A stretch of DNA of 64,000 nt from Tribonema minus (GCA_017506865.1 JAFCMP010000070.1:124001-188000), one strand, 5' to 3'; counted from the first letter of the stretch, positions 21,650 through 32,133 are shown. The notes: generated by a model not told the origin, from the letters alone. Program-made: numbers and translations.

Positions 21650-23119
21650 CTACGAGAGGGCGTCAATGAGCTCCGCGTAGTCGCGCAGGCGCAGCGTGTC
21701 GGGCGCGACACGCAGCTTGGTGAGCGCGTTGCGCTCCTCGCGCAGGATGACGTACGCGGGCAGCTGGAACACGGCGGCGAGCTCCGTCGCCGTCTTGGCG
21801 CGCCCGTCGTCAAGCCCGACGCGCATGCGCACGATGTCGCGCTCGCGCTGGCTGAGCGACGCGCGCATCGCGCGCTCGAGGTCCTCGCGTAGCAGGTCCC
21901 ACTCCAGCGCCTGCTCCATCGTGGCGGTGCCCGCGCTCGTGCCGTCGTCCGCGGCGGCCGGCGTCACGTCGAGCATCGTCACGAGCCCCTGCTCGGAGCG
22001 GTGCGACGCGAAGTGGAGCTCGCGGTCGAGGGACTCCGGGGGGAGCATGGCGGCGCGCACGTGCGCGGCGCGCGCGGGCGTGAGGCCGCAGCGCGCCGCG
22101 AGCTCGCCCTCGGTGGGGCGCCGCCCGAGCTCGCCCGCGAGCGCGCGCACCGCGCGGCGCAGCGCCTCGAACTGGCTGTGCACGCGCAGCGGGACGCGCA
22201 CGAGGCGGTGGCTGCGCACGCTGAGGTGCAGGCGCTGGCGCACCCACCACGTCGCGTACGTCGAAAAGCGGAAGCCGCGCGCGGGGTCGTACTTCTCGGC
22301 GGCGCGCACGAGGCCTACCGCGCCCTCCTGGATGAGGTCCGCGAGCGGCGGGCCCTGGCCCTGGAACTTGGCCGCGAGCGCGACAACGAGGCGCAGGTTG
22401 CACGTCACCATGGCGCGCTTCGCCCAGAGGCCGCGCCGCAGCCGTGCCGTGTACAGCGCCTCCGATGCCGCGCCGGCGTCCGCCGCGCGCTCTGCGAGCG
22501 TCGGCTCGCGGCCGAGCGCCTCCGCCAGCGCCGCGCAGCGCGCCTCCGCCGCCACCAGCTCCTGCACGAGCGCGCCGAGCCGCAGCTCCTCCTCCGCGGA
22601 CAGCAGCCGCGTGCTCCGCAGCTGCGCGAAGAACTCCGCGTTGGGCTGCGAGGCGGCGGAGGGCTCGCTGAATTCGGCCTTCGGCTTGCGGCCGCGCTTA
22701 CGCCCGCGCTGCTGCTGCTGCTGCCGCTGCCGCGGCGCTTCCGCGCTGCTGGTTGCAACGGACATAACGGGACGGCGAGCTATCGCCGCTGCTGCACCGT
22801 GTGCAGCCCCAGGCCGACTCCAGTTACAGCCGAAGGGTGATACAAATGCGCTGCTGGGTGCTGGATTCCATTGTTGCTGCGGGCCTGTACATCTATGTCG
22901 GAGCAGTCGCGGTTGGTGCTGATGCCGTGCCGCCTCCGCGCCTGCTGGACAGGGCAGCAAGCAGGCCGACACCGCCAATAGTGCGGCACACCGCAAAATT
23001 GGGCGCGTCTGCGCCGAAGTTGGCTCGTGTCTGCCTGCTGCGCTCTGATCATCGAGTTGCTGCCGCGACTTGCGCCAGCTAGCGCAGCTGCACGGCACTG
23101 ATCGATACGAGTTCGTCAT
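21650..23119 (-). CDS. Nuclear-encoded plastid RNA polymerase sigma factor (sigma-70 family)
   Basis: This single-exon frame gives 489 residues from the ATG at 23119. The core is a sigma-70 protein. It has region 2 (VTCNLRLVVALAAKFQGQG, LADLIQEGAVGLVRAAEKYD, FRFSTYATWWVRQRL), region 3 (LGRRPTEGELAARCGL) and region 4 (LSQRERDIVRMRVGLDDG, then a degenerate helix-turn-helix ending NALTKLR). It would direct the bacterial-type plastid RNA polymerase to promoters. The N-terminal part holds a hydrophobic stretch (CAALLAVSACLLPCPAGA) and later SSAFVSP, resembling the signal peptide plus ASAF cleavage motif of secondary plastids. The hydrophobic stretch starts about 41 residues in from 23119, and the codon where a signal peptide would normally start is ATT (see findings). 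The frame stays open to an ATG at 23215. The Lys/Arg/Gln-rich linker (GRKRGRKPK) is low complexity. Confidence 0.85.
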   Translation of the reverse strand: MTNSYRSVPCSCASWRKSRQQLDDQSAAGRHEPTSAQTRPILRCAALLAVSACLLPCPAGAEAARHQHQPRLLRHRCTGPQQQWNPAPSSAFVSPFGCNWSRPGAAHGAAAAIARRPVMSVATSSAEAPRQRQQQQQRGRKRGRKPKAEFSEPSAASQPNAEFFAQLRSTRLLSAEEELRLGALVQELVAAEARCAALAEALGREPTLAERAADAGAASEALYTARLRRGLWAKRAMVTCNLRLVVALAAKFQGQGPPLADLIQEGAVGLVRAAEKYDPARGFRFSTYATWWVRQRLHLSVRSHRLVRVPLRVHSQFEALRRAVRALAGELGRRPTEGELAARCGLTPARAAHVRAAMLPPESLDRELHFASHRSEQGLVTMLDVTPAAADDGTSAGTATMEQALEWDLLREDLERAMRASLSQRERDIVRMRVGLDDGRAKTATELAAVFQLPAYVILREERNALTKLRVAPDTLRLRDYAELIDALS

Positions 23120-23215
23120 CAGGCACCTCAGAGGTCGGTGCCAGGCTCGCGTGAACCTCCTGCAGTGGCTGGAATCACGGCAACGGCATTGCAACACGTT
23201 GTGAGCAAGGCTCAA

Positions 23216-24111
23216 TCAATCTGCACACAAGCAGGCGGATGCTACGCTGAAATACATGCTGCTGGTGCTGCTGCATCGACAGATGGCTGTGTGCATGCAG
23301 TCGTATCTGCGATGCAAACGTTGATGCCTATGCGCGGCTTCGATAGCAGGACTGCAATGCATCTCTCTCACCTCTGCAGCTACCGAGAGGCGTACCGGAG
23401 CAAGCTGCCTCTGCAACAGGCAGGCGCACACTGTGAGTAAGCGAGAGCTGATTCAAACCCAACCCTGGCGGTAGGGTTGGAGAGGCCTCGTACAACTGTG
23501 TTTAGCCTCGCATACATACGCACGACTTTCTGTGTGTGCCATAAATATTTCAAATTAGTTCAGGTGTCGGAGTGCTCATACTGTATAGAACCCGCAAAGT
23601 GACGAGCGTCGCGAGCCTCAAAGTACATGATATGAAAACGCCTCAGTACGAGGGCAGGGATCCGCTGCTGAACGAGTTCGTCGCTGCCATGAATGGCAAG
23701 CTCGATGGTGTGCACGTGTCAGCGCGCTGCGGTCACTGCATAAAGAGAGCCAAACACATGTACATAGGACCAATGTCTCAATAAGGCATCAAAGCTACAT
23801 TGACTTGCAGCAGAGACACGCAAGACCAAGAGAAGGTACAGTGTTTTCGCGAACGGAAACAATCATCATTGAAGTGCTGTGTGCTCAAACACAAGTGTGC
23901 CATGGGGGCGAGGGGTGGTATCGGGGGTGGGAACACACGGTAATCAGCACCTCAAGCAAACTAACAGCACGCAGTACTAGTGCAGTGATCGGCAGAGAGC
24001 TTGTTCTACAGTGACAGGCCGCCACATTTCCTTAAAGCGCTCCTGCAGGGACATGCCAAAGTGCCGCAACCTCCCTTGCAGTGGCAGGAGGTGTCTCCAG
24101 CAGCACCGCGC
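23216..24111. other. Spacer between sigma gene and first EsV-1-7 gene; duplicated at 26275-27584
   Basis: It contains the upstream region of the sigma gene and the 3' side of the EsV-1-7 gene. Most of it recurs, at an estimated 80-90% identity by eye, in 26275-27560. The block tggggg-cgaggggtgg-atcgggg near 23901 recurs near 27441 and 32445. Confidence 0.65.
23572..23784 (+). CDS. Small conserved-in-duplicate ORF, unknown function
   Basis: An open frame of 70 codons containing KVTSVASLKVHDMKTPQYEG and DPLLNEFVAAMNGKLDG. The same text occurs in the duplicate at about 26756-26880, where several changes are conservative or silent, but one extra base (ggcaggcgatcc for ggcagggatcc) breaks the frame. 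It could be an exon of an unrecognised gene or an old transposon remnant. I do not recognise the family. Confidence 0.3.
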   Translation: MLILYRTRKVTSVASLKVHDMKTPQYEGRDPLLNEFVAAMNGKLDGVHVSARCGHCIKRAKHMYIGPMSQ

Positions 24112-25125
24112 TTAGTGTCCTTCACGCCGTGCAAGCTGCTTGTGTCTCATGCTGACCATGTCCGGCGTCTTGTGCGCGGCGCAGTGCGTAGGGGTCTTAC
24201 CCCCGGGCATGCGGAAGGACGCGTGCCTCATGCACTGGGCGCCCCCCTCGTCTACACCGGCACACCGCTTGTTGTTAATGTCGACCATGTCCAGAGTCTT
24301 GTGCGCGGCGCAGTGCGTGGCAGCCTCCCCGGGCACGCCGAAGGTAGGCCGCCTCGTGCACTTGGCGCCCCCCTCGTCCACACCGGCGCACTTCTTGTTC
24401 ATGACGTCGACCATGCCCGGCGTTCTGTGCGCGGCGCAGTGCGTAGCCTTACCCCCGGGCACGCCGAAGGTTGGCCGCCTTGAGCACTTGGCACTCCCCT
24501 CGTCCACACCGGCGCACTTCTTGGATTTGACGTCAACCATGCCCGGCGTCTTGTGCGCGAAGCAGTACGTGGCGGCCTTACCCCCGGGCACGCCGAAGGT
24601 TGGCTGCCTCATGCACTTGGCGCCCCCCTCGTCCACACCAGCGCACTTCTTGTTTTTGATGTCAACCATGCTTGGCGTCTTGTGCGCAGCGCAGCGCGTG
24701 GCGGCCTTGTCTCCGGGTATGCCGAAGGTCGGCCACTTTTGGCACTGGGTGCCCGCCTCGTCGACGCCGGCGCACTTCTTGCCGACGCGCTTCTTGATTC
24801 TGGCGCCGATGAGAATTGCGTTGCCCGCCTTCATCCTGTCCACTGCGGCCATCACTCTTTGCAAATCCGCATGAGCCGGCGGCTGCTCCACTGGCAGCGT
24901 ATCTGTGTTCATGGCGAGCGAGGGTGTCGTGGGTGTCGTGGCTCTGCGCCGGGTCGAATGCCGCCCCTGTTCGCTTGACAGCATCCTGAACGGCGAATCC
25001 ACGCCAGTTGGTAGAATTTGTTGCTGCCATCCTATACAGATACATCGAGGCGCAAAGACCGCTGTCGCCTTGGGGACGCTGCGGCGTGCCGCAGTAAGGA
25101 AGCTTATCCTAAGAGCGTTGTTCAT
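24112..25125 (-). CDS. EsV-1-7 repeat protein, copy 1 (five repeats)
   Basis: The 337-residue single-exon frame begins MNNALRISFLTAARRSVPKA, an Arg/Ala/Ser-rich leader without acidic residues that could target mitochondrion or plastid. From residue about 125 five tandem repeats follow, each C-x9-C-x15/16-C-x2-H-x12, for example CAGVDEGGAKC then RPTFGVPGGKA, CAAHKTPGMVDV. This matches the EsV-1-7 motif (C-x4-C-x16-C-x2-H-x12) known from brown-algal IMMEDIATE UPRIGHT, other stramenopile proteins and a phycodnavirus, except that the first spacer is nine residues rather than four. The Cys3His spacing suggests metal binding, but its biochemical role is not established. Two paralogues follow in the same orientation (27585-28583, 32699-33606). 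Confidence 0.8.
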   Translation of the reverse strand: MNNALRISFLTAARRSVPKATAVFAPRCICIGWQQQILPTGVDSPFRMLSSEQGRHSTRRRATTPTTPSLAMNTDTLPVEQPPAHADLQRVMAAVDRMKAGNAILIGARIKKRVGKKCAGVDEAGTQCQKWPTFGIPGDKAATRCAAHKTPSMVDIKNKKCAGVDEGGAKCMRQPTFGVPGGKAATYCFAHKTPGMVDVKSKKCAGVDEGSAKCSRRPTFGVPGGKATHCAAHRTPGMVDVMNKKCAGVDEGGAKCTRRPTFGVPGEAATHCAAHKTLDMVDINNKRCAGVDEGGAQCMRHASFRMPGGKTPTHCAAHKTPDMVSMRHKQLARREGH

Positions 25126-26082
25126 CGACGTTGGCTTCCAGCCCTCACTTTACGACAGGTTGAAAGCTTGTCGCGTGCACGATAAGTCATGCCAGCCGCA
25201 AGTCACTGAAGTTCAAGTCTTTGCTTGAAGTTGGTCACGCTCGATTGAGGTAGATGTAATCGCAAGCCCTGCTGCACAGAAAGCACAGATAGCACTACTA
25301 TCATAGCAGGCTTTCCTGTACGCACGCCTTCTGGCTGTGGCAGAGCTGCCACACTTTTGGTGGTGAGCACTGATCTGTGAGCACAGATTGGCTGCGGTAA
25401 GCAGGACGAGAGTGTCCAGCTGGCGGAGGTTTCGGCGAGTTCTACGGTGACACGCCGGTGGAGTGCCGTTGCGCAATTTCGAGCTGACACACCAGCCAAC
25501 ACGTGAGTTGATAGCCTTTGCGGCCGAGCCAATTCTGACATCACTGGGCTTGACAGTGTGAGCGGCATCAAAGGAAATGGCTTTCGCTGGCGACAACCTG
25601 CAAAGCTAATATTCTTGCCATTACACCACCATTGCTCTCCAGTGACATGTGCTATGTAGTGAGCAGAGGGCCAAGTCCCCTACAGGTGCCGTAGCAAGTT
25701 GTGTACGGAAAGCAAGTCATGGGTTAAAAACACCTGTGCTGTTTATACTGCAGCAATCTGAATGGCATTTCATGCAAAGTCAACTATGTAGTTGATTCAA
25801 ATCAGACATCTGAGGTTGATTCCAGTGTAAAAACTGAACACGGTCATGTTTGTGACAGCAACGGCACTGAAGCTGCAATGCATCGCAAGCAGTTGCGCGC
25901 GTCCATTGGTTGCACATGGACAACGTGCGCGACAAGGGGGCGGCGTGTGAGCATGTGAGCCGCGGTCCTGGCAGGTGCGCTTCTGTTGTACGCGCATGCA
26001 ATGGCAACGTGTGATGCTGGCACGTGCGGCGACGCCGGCGCATCACACGTGTTTTGACTGCTAGCTGCGGCAGCACTTTTGT
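25126..26082. other. Spacer between first EsV-1-7 gene and sigma-gene fragment
   Basis: No supported gene. This stretch is not obviously part of the duplicated block. It is the upstream region of EsV-1-7 copy 1, with a TTGAAGTT-type motif cluster at 25207-25235. Confidence 0.5.
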
Positions 26083-26274
26083 CTATGCACGCGCGCCAGC
26101 TGGACAGGGCAGCAGGCAGGTCGACACTGCCAACAACGCGGCGCGCCGTAACATTAGGTGCGCCTGTGCCGTTGTCAGCTCGTGTCTGCCTGCTGCGCTC
26201 TGATCATCGAGTTGCTGTCGTGACTTGCGCCAGCTAGCGCAGCTGCACGGCACTGATCGATACGAGTTCGTCAT
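26083..26274 (-). pseudogene. Duplicated 5' fragment of the sigma-factor gene
   Basis: The frame begins MTNSYRSVPCSCASWRKSRQ exactly as the sigma gene at 23119 and continues through LRRAALLAVSTCLLPCPAGA. The similarity to the sigma gene then stops and a TAG follows two codons later. No sigma domain is present, so it is a promoter-plus-leader fragment carried along in a segmental duplication. In this copy the codon before the hydrophobic leader is ATG, so a 22-residue secretory-leader peptide could be made. Confidence 0.85.
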
Positions 26275-27584
26275 CAGGCACCCGAGAGGTCAGTGCCAGG
26301 CTCGTGTGCACCTCCTGCAGTGGCTGGGAACACGGCAACGGCAGTGCAACAGACTGTGAGCAGAAAGCAAATCGACCAGCACACAAGCAGGCGGATGCTA
26401 CGCAGAAAATACATGCTGTAAGCGCTGCTTCATCAATCAGATGGCTGTGTGCATGCAGCCGTATGTGCGATGTGAACGTCGGCGCCCATGCGCGGCCAAT
26501 GTAGCAGGACTACAATGCATCTCTCTCACCTCTGCAGCTACCGCGAGGCGTACCGGAGCAGGCTGCCTCTGTAACAGGCAGGCGCTTGACACACACACTG
26601 TGAGTAAGCAAGCTGATTCAAAACCCTAGTGGTAGGGTTGGAGACGGGGCTGGCACCCTACATACGTGCGCATTAGGGTTAGGCATGCATCTTGCGTCTT
26701 GCAGCTGGTGTGCCTTATGCAAATCAGTTCAGGTGTCGGAGTGTTCATACTGAGTAAAGCCCACAAAGTGACGAGCGTCGCGAGCGTCAGACTACTTGAC
26801 AAGAAAACGCCTCACTACAAAGGCAGGCGATCCGCTGGTGAACGAGTTTGTTGCTGCCGTGAATGGCAAGCTCGATGGTTTGCACTGCAGACTAGGCTGC
26901 TGCGTTGACGCAAACTTTTCGATTGCGTAGGCGACCGGCCTCCCTTGGGCCTATATAGATACAGTTCCATGAGTACACGCGTCAGCGCGCTGTGGCAACT
27001 GCGTAAAGAAAGCCGAACACATGTACATACTGGCATTTCCACAGCCACAAGTGGAATATAATAAAAGTACATACTAATAAAAGTACATACTATCAAGACC
27101 AATGTCTCAGAGAGTTCCACACGAGGTGATCAGAGATAAACAACATCTTCAACACGCTCCCACTACTGGATGCTCTGCAATCCAAAACTTGTTCTGTACA
27201 GATGAGAACGACAATAAATGCACATTGACATGATATGCAATGTTTGTCACGCACACTGTTGCATCACGAGTCATGCCTGAGATGACCCATTCAAAAAGGC
27301 ATGAATGCTATTTACATCAACTTGCAGCACAGACAGAAACGCAACACCGAAAGGAAAGGTACAGTATTTTCACGCACTAGCAGAAACGATTATGTATGAA
27401 GTGTACAACGACATTGTGGGTTCAAACACAAAGTAGACCATGGGGGCGAAATGTGGTGTGGGGGAATGAAACACATAAATTGTTAATTTAATAGCATGCA
27501 GTGCTTGAGCACTGTCCTTCAACTTTTCCTGCAGGGACACAGGGTCCCTTGCACTGGCAGGAGGTGTCTCCAGTAGCGCCGTGC
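26275..27584. repeat. Second copy of the sigma-upstream / EsV-1-7-downstream spacer
   Basis: It aligns with 23120-24090 with small insertions, for example around 26920-27130. Together with 27585-28620 it forms a duplicate of about 2.2-2.5 kb of 22940-25130. Confidence 0.75.
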
Positions 27585-28583
27585 TTAGTGTCCTTCACGC
27601 GTTGCAAGCCGCTCGTGTCTCACGCTGACCATGTCCGGCGTCTTGTGCGCGGCACAGTGCGTAGGGGTCTTACCCCTGGGCATGCGGAAGGACGCCTGCC
27701 GCATGCACTGGGCGCCCCCCTCGTCTACACCGGTACACCGCTTGTTGTTGATGTCGACCATGTCCGGCGTCTTGTGCGCGGCGCAGTGCGTGGCGCCCTT
27801 ACCCCCGGGCATGCCGAAGGTTGGCCGCCTCGTGCACTTGGCACCCCCCTCGTCCACACCGGCGCACTTCTTGTTCCTGACGTCGACCATACCCGGCGTC
27901 TTGTGCGCGGCGCAGTGCGTGGCGGCCTTAGCGCCGGGCATGCCAAAGAACGGCAGCCTTGTGCACTTGACGCCCCCCTCGTCCACACCGGCGCACTTCT
28001 TGTTTCTGACCTCGACCATGCCCGGCGTCTTATGCGCGGCGCAGTGCGTGGCAGCCTCCCCGGTCATGCCAAAACTCGGCTGCTTTGTGCACTTGACGCC
28101 TCCCTCGTCCACACCGACGCACTTCTTGTTTATGACGTCGACCATGCCCGGCGGTTTGTGCGCGGCGCAGTGCGTGGCGACCTTGCCTCCGGGCACGCCG
28201 AAAATCGGCCACCTCGTGCACTTGGCGCCCCCCTCGTCGACGCCGGCGCACTTCTTGCCGACGCGCTTCTTGGTTTCGGCGCCGACGAAAGTTGCGTTGT
28301 CCGCCTTCATCCTGTCCACTGCGGCCATCACTCTTTCCATTTCCGCAAGAGCCGGCTGCTCCAGCGTATCTGTGTCCATGGCGAGCGAGGGTGTCGTAGG
28401 TGTCCTGGCTTTTCGTCGGGTCACAGGCCGCCCATGTCCGCTCGACAGCCTGGACGGCGCGTCAACGCCAGTAAGGGGGACCACTTGCTGCCATCCTATG
28501 CAGCGAGGCGCGAAGACCGCTGCTGCCTTGGGGCCGCTGCGGCGTGCCGCGGTAAGAAAGCCTTTTCTGAAAGCGTTGTTCAT
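27585..28583 (-). CDS. EsV-1-7 repeat protein, copy 2 (five repeats)
   Basis: 332 residues, single exon, closely related to copy 1 through its length (MNNAFRKGFLTAARRSGPKA at the start, same Thr/Pro-rich spacer, same LERVM...DRMKADNA helix). Five C-x9-C-x15/16-C-x2-H repeats are intact, each with the metal-ligand-like Cys and His residues. The order of repeat variants differs from copy 1 (a short-spacer TGEAATHC repeat is second here and fourth there), so repeats have been shuffled or converted among copies. Product role unknown, as for copy 1. Confidence 0.8.
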   Translation of the reverse strand: MNNAFRKGFLTAARRSGPKAAAVFAPRCIGWQQVVPLTGVDAPSRLSSGHGRPVTRRKARTPTTPSLAMDTDTLEQPALAEMERVMAAVDRMKADNATFVGAETKKRVGKKCAGVDEGGAKCTRWPIFGVPGGKVATHCAAHKPPGMVDVINKKCVGVDEGGVKCTKQPSFGMTGEAATHCAAHKTPGMVEVRNKKCAGVDEGGVKCTRLPFFGMPGAKAATHCAAHKTPGMVDVRNKKCAGVDEGGAKCTRRPTFGMPGGKGATHCAAHKTPDMVDINNKRCTGVDEGGAQCMRQASFRMPRGKTPTHCAAHKTPDMVSVRHERLATREGH

Positions 28584-29119
28584 AGATGCGTTCGTCGGCT
28601 TGCAGCCTTCGTTCTACGACTTATTGAATGTTTGTCGTTAGGATGAGGGTCGCGGTTCCATTCTTCAAAAAAGAGTTGAAAGTGTCCGAGTAACGGTTGT
28701 TGAAGTGTACATGCTTAAAACTGGGCCGGGGCGATGCACGACAAACCGTGCGCTTTGTGGTGCAATAGAGCTTCGGCGTTCTGCTAACTCTGTGCAGGGT
28801 GTGTACACTGCACAGAGCTTCGGCGTTCTGCTAACTCAATGCAAGTGTATGTGTCTTTCCAGCTTCGGCGTTCTGCTAGCTCTGTGCAGTGTATTTGTCT
28901 TTCCACGACCAATTCAGTACGCCAGGCTGCCGCTGTATGTGCAACAATTACGGTCCATTGCAGGGGTATCCCCGGTGGCATGACAAACCGTGAAGCCACA
29001 CAGACAGGGGTCCGTGCCGCTGTTGGTGGTGGCGCAGGATGTCAAGCACCGGGCGCATGTCAATGCTCCAGTCGGTGCTGCTCCCTCCGGCATCAGCGTG
29101 ACGGCCCGTGCCAACAAAT
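28584..29119. other. Spacer with three 45-47 bp tandem repeats
   Basis: Units at 28769-28815, 28816-28860 and 28861-28905 all begin agcttcggcgttctgct. Their ends alternate between tgtgcag... and tgtctttcc. No gene is supported. Confidence 0.75.
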
Positions 29120-31219
29120 CTAAGGGCATGCCAAGGTCGCCTGCTGTCGGCAGAAGCCAAGCGCATACCTTGTACTCTTTTTTGTAGTCGACCCCCAGCC
29201 CCGCGCCGTACACGTGTGTTGCATTGCATGGGCGAAAGAAGCCCCTCGCATTTCAGGTCCTGTGTGAGCCTGCACGGGACACAACACCGCCAGCAGCAGG
29301 AGCGCACAACCGCAAAGGACCGACGAGAGTGAAGAGCAGCGCCTGCGCTGACCGGCGCGCTGCCGCTGACGGGTGTGTGGTGCTGGAGAGCCGGCGGGCC
29401 ATGACGCCCACACTGAGGCCCTTGGCCTGGTGGGGGGGGGGTGGAGGGGGATGCTGGTGGCCTCGGACGTGGCGGTGGTGCTTGAGAGTTTTGCAGCGCT
29501 AAATCGTCTGCGTTTGGAGGTCTGGAATTTCCACCTCCAGTTCGCTCGCGGGGTGGCGGCCGGCTGGCCGGCCGCACCCGCCAAGCCCAGCGGCGCCTGC
29601 ATCTCGATGGGCCCATCGGGGTTCTCGGGCCCTGCCGCGCCGCTGCCGCCGGTGCGGGGGGTTGGGGGGCTGACCCACCGCAAATCACCATTGCTGCTGC
29701 TGCTGCTGACACGCGCGCCGCTGGCTGCGAGAGCGACGGGGCTGAGTGCCCCCGCGGCTGCGGCGGCGGCGGCGGTGGCACCTGCCTCGCCGCGCACGTC
29801 GGCGCTGACACGCCCGCCGCTGCCGCCTACTGCGTTGAGCGCGCACGCGCTTGGCGCCATAGGGTGCGGGCTGAGGAGGGGGGTGAGCGCTGCACTGATG
29901 CGCATGATGCTGTTGCCGCGGACGTGGGACGCTGTGGAGGCGCCGCCAGGGGGGCGGGCGGGTGCTCAAGTACAGCGCGCCGCCGTTGCTGCTGCTGCAG
30001 CTGGTGACATGTGCGCTGCTGCCTGTGCGAGCGGCGTGCCTGAGAGCCCCCGCGGCGACGGCGCCTGCTTCGCCGTCCGCACCGGCGCTGACACCGCTCG
30101 CGCTCTGTGCCGTGGAGATGTGGACAGCGCCCGAGGCTGGCGCTGCGGCGCTGCTGGTTGCAGCGGCTGCGCCATTGCTGCTGCGGATGCTGGGTCTGGT
30201 GCTGGGTACAGGATTGCGTGGTCTGCGGGGGGTGGACGTGGCATGCATGCCGCTGCTGCTGCTGGCCTCAGGCGCGGCAGCGGAGCCGCGGAGTGGGGGT
30301 GGGCTGCGCGCCGTCGCGACACTGCACGGCGTCGCGACGCTGCGCGCCGCAGGCCTGCTGCTGGAGACGTCGCTGGCGGCCGCGGAGGGGGTGCAGGGGA
30401 GGGGGGGGGCGAGCGATAGCGCGGTGCTGGTGCGGGGTGGGAGCAGGGCTTGGCGCGGCACCGCGCCGCCGCGCATCGCAGTGCTGCTGGTGGAGGTGCC
30501 GCAGGCGGAGGCGGCCGCGGCTGCCGGGTTGCGCGCCGCGCCATCCCTGCGGCCGCCGCCGCCGCCGCCACCACCGCCGCCGCCGCCGTCGAGGGTGAAC
30601 GTGCCAAGCATCTGCTGCTGCTGCTGGCCTCGGGCATGGGGGCAGCGCTGGACAACGAGACGGCAACGTCGGCGGAGCACCGGGCGTTGTTGGCAAACAG
30701 CATGAGGGGCCTGCGCGGCGCTGCGGCGGCGGGCGGCGTGCTGCCGACGGCGTTGCCGTTGACGAGTGCGGCGGCGGCGCGTGCGTCGCACAGCGCGCCA
30801 CCGGCGTGGGGGGTGACGCCGCTGCCGCTGCTGCCGCTGCCGCTGCTGCCGCTGCCCGCAGCCCAGGCAGGTCCGGGCGACATGTGCTTGGAGGTCTTGT
30901 GCTTCTTGAGTCTCAACTTTGACCTCCGGTCCACAAATGACTTGGCGCCGGCACTGCGCATGGTGCTGCTGCTGGACACCACCGCGGCGGCGCCGCCGGT
31001 GCGGGGGGTGGGGAGCGAAGCCACCGCGAATCGGCAAGACGCGCGTCCGGTTGAGCAGTGCGGACTGCAAATATCTGTCGCCGCGCCTGGACGCAGCGGT
31101 GCCGACCGCACGCGCGCAGAGTCTTCGTGGTTGTGGCGGGTGAGCGCAGCTGCCGAGCGCGCTGCCTTGGCATGCAGGTCTCCGCAGCAGCTGTGCTGCG
31201 GGCATGCTGCCTGGTGCAT
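29120..31219 (-). CDS. Ala/Ser/Pro-rich open region, unknown protein (uncertain)
   Basis: On the minus strand two open stretches in the same frame, 31219-29966 (417 codons) and 29965-29120, are separated by a single TGA at 29966-29968. Codons are strongly C/G-ending (runs of GGC AGC, GTC ACC CCC CAC GCC), more coding-like than the other frames. Both parts hold the motif PTPRTGG followed by a basic patch (KLRLKKHKTSKH; KFQTSKRRR), which suggests a two-module protein with nuclear-type signals. A 42-base GT-AG segment could remove the TGA but is unusually short for an intron. A possible acceptor after a C tract lies at about 29429-29432. The plus strand is also open for long stretches, so strand choice is not certain. 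No family is recognised. Confidence 0.35.
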
Positions 31220-31864
31220 GACGCAATGCGTTGTGCTTGACCAACCTCTTTCAGAGGCGATCCATCGGCAAATGCCCGCCGGCAGTAGGCACCCACATCA
31301 GCGTCTGACTCAGCTGCCTCTAGCAGAAACCATGCGGCGCGCCGCGTCGCAGCCGGGGGCAGATGCAGCGCTGTCGCAACTCGTGGCAATGCCATCGGTT
31401 CCGGTTCTGCGCGCAGCGTACAGCGCTGCGCTGCACAGAATCTGTAGCACCCATGTCCAAGCGCCCTCGCCGAGTCTCGCTCTTGTCTTGCCCGGGCCAC
31501 GCTGTTCCGTGGACGAGTGCAGCGAGACGATCCGCTACCAGCAGCGCGAGCACATGCTGCAGCTGGATGTGGTGGTGGCGGGCGCCAGGGCTGACGGTGG
31601 TCGACCAACACGGCCGCCGATGACGGCAGCGCTGCAGCGGCCGGCAGCAGTCGCGGCAGCAGCGGCGGCGGCGCCTGTGACGCCGCGGCGCCAAAGCGCC
31701 CCCCCCCCTCTCTTCGCCCCCGTCACGAGCGCCACGGCAGCAGGCGGACCGCAAGAGGCGCGTGGAGCGCAGCAGCAGCGGCGCCTGCGGCGACGGCGGC
31801 AGCGGCAGGGGCAGCAGCACCGGCAAGGGGCTGCTCTCGGGGAAGCAGCGGCAGAGAGACACGA

Positions 31865-32133
31865 CTCTGTTTCTCGCTGAAGGACTTGAAGTCCTACAGG
31901 CAAGTTACGGCGGACCCGACTTTCTGTCATCATGGCGATTGGTTTTGAGGTGAGGACATGTAAGGACACCGCATGCACATCAAAAAGGCAAGCAATAGAG
32001 AACGAGATGAAGTCCGTCGACACGAACAAAAGACTCAGTACAAGCACACATCAAACACAAACATCTTGCGCCCATCCTTCCACAGGCGTGCTGGACACGC
32101 AACTGAAAACAGTGACATAACACAAATGTTTCA
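31865..32133. repeat. Dispersed repeat, copy A
   Basis: Similar to 39411-39681 in direct orientation (shared landmarks: ttctcgctga, acttgaagt, ggttttgag, gcaagcaatagaaa/gaac, cgaagtccgtcg, aacatcttgcg). No reading frame is conserved. The origin is unknown. It adjoins the 3' side of EsV-1-7 copy 3. Confidence 0.75.

Noticed and set aside
24140-24874. Plus-strand repeat protein with TPGVLCAAQCV motifs
   Set aside because: It is the reverse complement of the EsV-1-7 repeats, which have the Cys/His spacing on the minus strand.
28769-28905. CRISPR-like array
   Set aside because: Only three units of 45-47 bp that join without unique spacers, in a eukaryotic genome. They are plain tandem repeats.
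29966-29968. Selenocysteine TGA
   Set aside because: No selenoprotein family or downstream hairpin was recognised. An intron or stop is simpler.
29373-30419. 348-codon plus-strand frame and the overlapping 30450-31880 plus frame
   Set aside because: Leu/Ala/Gly low complexity with less regular codon endings than the minus frame. Not dismissed entirely, but not called.
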